Of a stretch of 64,000 bases of DNA, positions 60,601 to 64,000 are shown piece by piece. The stretch comes from Anaerolineales bacterium (GTDB lineage Bacteria > Chloroflexota > Anaerolineae > 4572-78 > J111): contig JACKAT010000013.1 of NCBI GenBank assembly GCA_020634935.1, positions 56,471 through 120,470 on the forward strand, in the 5' to 3' direction. How positions within the stretch are numbered: position 1 is the first letter of the stretch; every line of letters begins with the position of its first letter. The notes below the pieces were generated by a model. That model did no database searches and was not told where the DNA came from. It worked only from the letters and a program-made list of their open reading frames with translations. A program made the position numbers and the translations under genes.

Positions 60601-61077
60601 TCGGTCATTTCAAGCGTCGTTACCACATTAGGGTTGGATACAGATGATCAAGATTTTGTAAATAGTGAATTGAAATGGCTCTTTAGTGCGGCCAGCAATT
60701 TTATACAAATCCGTCGCGGAGCAATTGGCCGCACTCAACCGGTCAAGGTCGAAATCCCGCCGGACGCAGAGCGCTCGCCTCAAGCAGACAATGCTCTGCT
60801 TGATAGCGTTAATGACTTTGATCTACAACTCTGGGAAGGACAAATCGAGTCGGCTTTTAGGCGAGTGCATACCTACTTGAGAAATCTGGACATTCTACTG
60901 GATCAGGAAGCAATGAAAGGGGATGCGGGCAAAGGCGATGTTTATCTCGCCAACCAAATCAAGAGCGCTCGCCTTGAAATTGTAAAAATCTTACGAGAGG
61001 TAGCCCTACTGATGAACCAAGCTTACGGTATCCTCGTTACCAGCCCAGAACAACTTATCCAATTGTTAGAAGAGTAA
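57658..61077 (+). CDS. SAV_2336-like/vWA-like protein with duplicated helical module and TIR domain
   Basis: 1139 residues. Residues 1-35 (MIARFIEILRQAGLDPTAQEVADILWLAP) are the SAV_2336 N-terminal helical motif, followed by an acidic linker. Residues 160-330 look like a vWA fold: WLEVALVIDKWPSM in place of the usual DxSxS MIDAS motif, and later ILVVSDCLS. Residues 380-445 are a conserved helical block. Two 82-residue repeats (589-652 and 671-734, each with LMxLQEREAKYGGQAPLELINQI) are nearly identical even in DNA. Residues about 795-930 are a TIR (DIFISYSRRDLEFVHQLYSELASRGISVWFDQENIQVADHWRALIVEGI, VILSPDAVASVNVRKEVDLA, WIDF). The C-terminal 180 residues are unknown. This is the vWA-type partner of MoxR and a second TIR effector. 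Confidence 0.82.
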   Translation: MIARFIEILRQAGLDPTAQEVADILWLAPYLEPAIPEPSSEPDPKIKPDEDEAKTGGKLGPDEFDEIPLDEPSPGGDLHAAHPDDDDKASEEGIGGLPFRSPGASALPGGLALGRSLRPLMRRIPSKTRFILDEEATVRRIADEGAWLPVLSPQPARWLEVALVIDKWPSMVIWQQTVTELLRLLEQQGAFRNVQSWSFLTDPQSGQVHLRVGLGPDILSGKDRHPHELIDPGGRRLILVVSDCLSPAWYNGQMADLLATWGQKGLVAIAQMLPERLWQRTALDHAVPVQLRSRAAGTPNARLHLELPWEWFDDKPPPGMPVPVVSLEPRFLTVWAQSIAGLKGVWIPGVMLPPANGAAKSLTAVDEDTPDKPLSVEEQVKLFRATASPLAWRLAGYLAAAPLTLPVMRLVQRVMLPEARQVHLAEVFLSRLIKPEVDLDPAADPETLHYNFVEGVRDYLLSTVLISETVTVLNEVTKFVSEHTGQPLDFHALIADPTTVGPLKINDHDSTFGRVTTGVLRRLGGDYARLATHLEQGNDIPSQAVEQPVPPVGKTPEPIEGSRPTPGKTSNKRDDLSSREELAELLLRLHRNLMTLQEREAKYGGQAPLELINQIEDHKQAINLTEQALNGQITLVELKAALRPLLISAEFNIDVSEPEKPLTLRDFLIRLHKNLMILQEREAKYGGQAPLELINQIHDYQQAINLTEQALNGQITVVELKAALRPLLISANFDLDLLQISASSVNQPEIDSPTKDELIEEFAQSQKARVETSEPAQEARFGEQPTPVEVTETPQGQDIFISYSRRDLEFVHQLYSELASRGISVWFDQENIQVADHWRALIVEGIRECKIFMVILSPDAVASVNVRKEVDLAQRYQRQIVPLIWRATEIPVAMEYQLAGIQWIDFAETASQENFSQLAEVLSGLIGGTTLEELANKNEIVKASTIDAEILEIETSAQTESGRRLGNLRKRQTINPMAVGGSVISSVVTTLGLDTDDQDFVNSELKWLFSAASNFIQIRRGAIGRTQPVKVEIPPDAERSPQADNALLDSVNDFDLQLWEGQIESAFRRVHTYLRNLDILLDQEAMKGDAGKGDVYLANQIKSARLEIVKILREVALLMNQAYGILVTSPEQLIQLLEE

Positions 61078-61324
61078 ATAAACCCCGTGAGTAATGAAAT
61101 GGACAGCCCCCTCCCAGGTATCAAGCACCTTCAGCCCAGTTTGTTCTATACAGCCCTTCCAGCAACCCCGGTTCAGATAATTTAAACGGCCCCTACCTGG
61201 GGTGGTTCGCGTCGGGCATCGCTGATCGCCTTGAACAGGGTCATTGCGGTCTACTTAATATAAGCAGCAAGCATAGCAACTACCTACGGACCAATAGCCC
61301 CATCTAGTCCTCGTTAATCCCTGG

Positions 61325-61397
61325 TTAACCCTCACCTGCCCCAGGCGGTACGCCAAGCTGCTGCATCAAAACCATCGCGTCACCGTAATTATAAATC
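61325..61397 (-). pseudogene. C-terminal remnant of a SnoaL-like gene
   Basis: Minus strand reads EIYNYGDAMVLMQQLGVPPGAGEG and then TAA. This matches the ends of the intact paralogs (MMQQLGVAPGPG at 16150; MLQQLGVIPTP at 15226). Nothing precedes it but the stop of the FAD monooxygenase at 61398, so only the last 24 or so codons survive. Bases 61078-61324 hold no recognisable gene. Confidence 0.7.
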
Positions 61398-62651
61398 TCA
61401 CACCTCAGCCGCCGCGTAAGTAAACTCCTCCGGGAAGGTTACAGCGGCTTTCCACCAGGCCGCCGTTGTCGCCGCATCCATCTCCGAAAAATCAGCCGCC
61501 GTCCAAATCCAGGCTTGCTCCATCTGCTGCCCTAAGACCGCCACCCGATGGCCGGTATTGGTTTGGGTTTGGTTCCACGCGCGTAGCGCCGTCGCGATAT
61601 CCGTTTGGCTTTGCAGCGCGGTGGTCAGATCAATGGCGTTGTTGATGCCCTTAAACACGCCGCTGCCGGTAAAAGGCTGGCAGACCGAACCGGCATCGCC
61701 GATCAAACAGAAACGATCTTGATGATAGGTTGGTAGATCCGCTGCGTAAATTGGCTGGGCAAAGGTATCGTGGCTGGCCTGGATGATATCGGCATAATAG
61801 ACAGGCAGATGGGCTTGCATCAACCGTTTGAGCCGGTCTTCTTCCTCCAGGCGCATACTGCCCGGTGGCAACGAGCCGAAGCGCTGCCGCCCCTGACGAT
61901 CCATCAGGAATTGGGGTAGTTCCTCAGCCGGAACCGGGATATAAGCGGCCCAGTTAACCAGGCGTTCCCCCTGCACTACCGAGCCCTTCGGCTCCGGTAC
62001 AAAATAGAGAACGAGGTGACCGGCTAAGCCCTTGTAGCTAATTCGAGGGACGGTATTTGCCAACGGTGCGCTGTCGGCCAAATGCCGTTCGGCCAGCACC
62101 CCCCGCCACAGGACATAACCCCGATAGTGCAGCGCGGTCTGCGGACAGATCAACTGCCGCCCCATCGAGCGATAACCGTCGGCAAAGATGACCAGATTGA
62201 AGCTGAAGTCACGGCCATCTTCCAATTGCAATAGGGCCGTTTCCCCATCGACCATCTTCACGCTGCTGACGGCACAGCCGGCGTGATAAATCGTGTCGGG
62301 CACCCGGCGGCGCAGATTACCATACAAATCGCTCCAATTCAACAAGGCCAGGCTAATCGGCATGACCCAGGCGGTATGCCCCAGGTGATCGTCGTCGCTC
62401 TTTCGTCCCAAAAAGGGCATTTCCGACGAGGTAAAGTAGGGGAAATCGGCGTCGAGCAGGTCACGCGCGATGAGCGCTTGCACCATCGACACCGGCGTGC
62501 CGATACCGGCCCCGCGTCCTTTCAATTCGCCGAGGGAGCGCTCGAAAATCGTCACCTCATGTCCGGCCCGGCTCAGTTCAATCGCGGCAGCGCACCCGGA
62601 AATCGAGCCGCCGACAATACCGATGCGTAAGCTGTTGTTGTGGTTAGTCAT
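61398..62651 (-). CDS. FAD-dependent aromatic-hydroxylase-type monooxygenase
   Basis: 417 residues. Rossmann motif GIVGGSISGCAAAIELSRAG (9-28), FAD/NADPH motif near 150 (DFSNLVIFADGYRSMGRQ in broad form), and the second FAD motif RFCLIGDAGSVCQPFTGSGVFKGINNAIDL (near 310). The family (PHBH / DHPH-like) inserts oxygen next to a hydroxyl on an aromatic or heterocyclic ring. It sits next to small DUF6176-like and ABM proteins and over a SnoaL remnant, the same gene kinds found at 14810-17850, so it may belong to a metabolite-modifying pathway. GGAGAA lies before ATG 62651. Confidence 0.88.
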   Translation of the reverse strand: MTNHNNSLRIGIVGGSISGCAAAIELSRAGHEVTIFERSLGELKGRGAGIGTPVSMVQALIARDLLDADFPYFTSSEMPFLGRKSDDDHLGHTAWVMPISLALLNWSDLYGNLRRRVPDTIYHAGCAVSSVKMVDGETALLQLEDGRDFSFNLVIFADGYRSMGRQLICPQTALHYRGYVLWRGVLAERHLADSAPLANTVPRISYKGLAGHLVLYFVPEPKGSVVQGERLVNWAAYIPVPAEELPQFLMDRQGRQRFGSLPPGSMRLEEEDRLKRLMQAHLPVYYADIIQASHDTFAQPIYAADLPTYHQDRFCLIGDAGSVCQPFTGSGVFKGINNAIDLTTALQSQTDIATALRAWNQTQTNTGHRVAVLGQQMEQAWIWTAADFSEMDAATTAAWWKAAVTFPEEFTYAAAEV

Positions 62652-62694
62652 AATGTTCTCCTTTTAGTTTTCTTGGATTTCGGGGATACGCTTG

Positions 62695-62750
62695 TATTAC
62701 GTAGTGCGTAGGTAAACCATTATGCACTACGCACTACGCACTACGTAATA
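62695..62750. repeat. Inverted repeat with heptamer CTACGCA
   Basis: TATTACGTAGTGCGTAG (62695-62711) is the exact inverse of CTACGCACTACGTAATA (62734-62750). The right part has three heptamer units. It is the same design as the GGGAGTA hairpins. Confidence 0.8.
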
Positions 62751-62779
62751 TGTTATCGTCCCTGAAATCCTCGCTAGTT

Positions 62780-63151
62780 TTATAGTTCAATATCCAACAT
62801 TAATTCCTGCCGACCAGCGGTCTCCAGGTGGGCGAGGTCGACGCCGTGCAGCGCCAGAATTTGCTCTCGTAACCAGCGATCAAACGGCGCTTTGCCGGCG
62901 ATGATCGACCTTGGCCAACCTTCCGTCTGCCTGAACCCGGCCCGCAGCAGAACAACCGTCTGTTGCGGTGTCGTTTGCAATCGCACCTGCAACTGTCTCA
63001 GTCCGGCTCGCTTGCACCAAGCCCGCCACTCAAGCTGTTGGGGGCCTTGCAATTCCTGCACAAAACGCCGCCACGCTTCAGCCTGACCCGGCAAGATTGG
63101 GGCTGCCAGGCAAACATCGGTTGGTTGTACGGAACTTATGTTTTGGGCCAT
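62780..63151 (-). CDS. DUF6176-like small protein
   Basis: 123 residues from ATG 63151 (an in-frame start at 63226 lies in repeat DNA). Pattern: VCLAAPILPGQAEAWRRFVQELQGPQQLEWRAWCKRAGLRQLQVRLQTTPQQTVVLLRA, then FDRWLREQILALHGVDLAHLE. This resembles DUF6176 proteins, which have the ABM-like dimeric barrel. The role is unknown. No strong ribosome-binding site. It is upstream of the FAD monooxygenase on the same strand. Confidence 0.6.
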   Translation of the reverse strand: MAQNISSVQPTDVCLAAPILPGQAEAWRRFVQELQGPQQLEWRAWCKRAGLRQLQVRLQTTPQQTVVLLRAGFRQTEGWPRSIIAGKAPFDRWLREQILALHGVDLAHLETAGRQELMLDIEL

Positions 63152-63201
63152 CGTGATAGTCCGAAAATAAATGAATTTTTTATACGGGAGATTGGAGATT
63201 A

Positions 63202-63259
63202 GGAGCGACAAAGCTTGCTTTGTCATTCGCGCTCAGGTCAAAGTAAACTTTGACGCTCC
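63202..63259. repeat. R2 hairpin module, single copy
   Basis: GGAGC, GACAAAGCTTGCTTTGTC, then GTCAAAGTAAACTTTGAC, GCTCC. The same unit as in arrays 1 and 2, here alone without R1 neighbours. Confidence 0.85.
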
Positions 63260-63282
63260 GGGTTTAATTTTTTGAAGCGTTA

Positions 63283-63576
63283 CTACGCCCCCGTATCATC
63301 CAGATACAGAGTCTTCATCTCACGGGTCGCGTGTTCCATCATCTTCGCCGTGCCCGGCTGAGCCATGGCCCACTCGCGATACTGATCATACTGCTCGCGG
63401 GAGTCCCAACGCTCGACCAGATAAAGATGATTAGGGTCGTCGTGGTCCGCTTGGAGATAAACGTAATTACAACCATTCCATTCGCGAGTCGAGGGCAGCC
63501 GCGTCTTCATCTCCTCGATCAATATGGCAATCCCTTCTGGCTTTAATTGGAATTCAACAATGACGCCGATACTCAT
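63283..63576 (-). CDS. Antibiotic biosynthesis monooxygenase (ABM) domain protein
   Basis: 97 residues, AAGGAGACAAAAA before ATG. ABM pattern: IGVIVEFQLKPEGIAILIEEMKTRLPSTREWNGCNYVYLQADHDDPNHLYLVERWDSREQYDQYREWAMAQPGTAKMMEHA. The Trp in VERWDSREQYD is typical of the family. It is a small dimeric barrel, possibly a quinol oxidase or just a stabilising protein. It is a paralog in kind of the one at 17099 and lies beside the FAD monooxygenase group. Confidence 0.85.
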   Translation of the reverse strand: MSIGVIVEFQLKPEGIAILIEEMKTRLPSTREWNGCNYVYLQADHDDPNHLYLVERWDSREQYDQYREWAMAQPGTAKMMEHATREMKTLYLDDTGA

Positions 63577-63671
63577 TTTTTGTCTCCTTATGATAATATT
63601 TTTAGCGATTAAAATTGTTTAACGGTTTTACTAGAGCTGAGCGCTTCTATATTCCCAACCGCTGTTGCTGT

Positions 63672-64000
63672 TTATGATTGTCGTAAGGCTCCGAACCAAA
63701 CCCCGCCGAGAACCAACACCCCGCCGCCGATGAACCCCCAGGTAATCTGTTCGCCGGCCAGTTGCGTGGCGACAACCACCGTCACCAGCGGGAACAGGAC
63801 GAAAGCGTAAGAGACGGCTGAGGCGGTCCAGCGACCCAGGACGAAGACATAGAGAAAGTAGGCAGTCACTGAAGCGCCGAGGACGATGTAACCGAAAGCC
63901 AGCCAGGTGGCCATATGCGAGGGTAGCACCCAGGCTTCGCCGTGGAGCAGTGAGGCCACGCCCAGCATAACCGCCCCGACAGTCATTGCCACAGCATTGG
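63672..64000 (-). CDS. EamA/DMT-family transporter, C-terminal part (partial)
   Basis: The frame is open to the right edge of the window, so the N-terminal part is missing. About four membrane helices are visible: MTVGAVMLGVASLLH, WLAFGYIVLGASVTAYFLYVFVL, AVSYAFVLFPLVTVVVATQLAGEQITWGFIGGGVLVLGGVWFGAL. The AxxYxLxxFPLVTVxxAxxxxGE signature belongs to the drug/metabolite exporter family. The substrate is unknown. Confidence 0.85.
   Translation of the reverse strand, partial: NAVAMTVGAVMLGVASLLHGEAWVLPSHMATWLAFGYIVLGASVTAYFLYVFVLGRWTASAVSYAFVLFPLVTVVVATQLAGEQITWGFIGGGVLVLGGVWFGALRQS

Overview
The window looks like a chromosomal segment of a Chloroflexota bacterium, probably of the Anaerolineae type. 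This is inferred from protein style (Thr/Pro-rich lipoprotein linkers such as TPTNTA, DUF5107 and TolB-propeller lipoproteins, SARP/AfsR regulators, large STAND-WD40 proteins) and from hairpin-rich intergenic DNA. No rRNA or marker gene allows a firmer placement. Three kinds of DNA are interleaved: ordinary housekeeping genes, two large accessory clusters that look like biological-conflict (immunity or programmed-death) systems, and many small repeat elements.

Layout. 1-5300: end of a Crp/Fnr regulator, a PRC-barrel-like protein, an FtsX-type ABC permease, cytochrome b561, a miniature inverted-repeat element, a 21/42-bp tandem array, and an HU-like/DUF4469 protein. 5300-10250: PEP carboxylase and a phasin-like protein, flanked on both sides by near-identical modular hairpin repeats. 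10230-17850: a SARP-type regulator divergent from a run of small NTF2-fold/SnoaL proteins, a DinB protein and an ABM-domain protein. 17912-37409: nearly 20 kb of minus-strand genes. In transcription order they encode an unknown protein, a caspase-clan (C25-like) protease, a glycosidase-muramidase fusion, an unknown coiled-coil protein, an intracellular subtilase, a CHAT-FGE protein, a SIR2-like protein, a 2,579-residue STAND NTPase with WD40 and ten PPC-like domains, and a patatin. 37440-38570: a second MITE copy, a CHAT-gene remnant and tRNA-Arg. 38600-53700: housekeeping and signalling (pyk, dcd, sbcD-like, ricT-like, holB, lipoproteins, a large PAS hybrid histidine kinase). 53888-61077: a third MITE copy, then an overlapping operon TIR-EAD / EAD-VMAP / MoxR / vWA-like-TIR. 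This has the composition of a VMAP ternary conflict system. 61325-64000: a SnoaL remnant, an FAD monooxygenase, small ABM-type proteins and an EamA transporter cut by the window end.

How the parts may work together (inference). The STAND operon carries one large P-loop NTPase with repeat sensor domains beside several potential toxic effectors: proteases, a SIR2-like NAD-binding protein and a phospholipase. That is the logic of NTP-gated conflict systems. The second cluster shares one effector-associated domain between a TIR protein and the VMAP protein, and couples them to a MoxR ATPase and a vWA-like protein that carries its own TIR. A 131-bp MITE with visible target-site duplications sits in inverted orientation on both sides of the protease/muramidase segment and again just upstream of the TIR cluster. 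The accessory regions have therefore been visited repeatedly by mobile DNA, although no transposase gene is present in the window.
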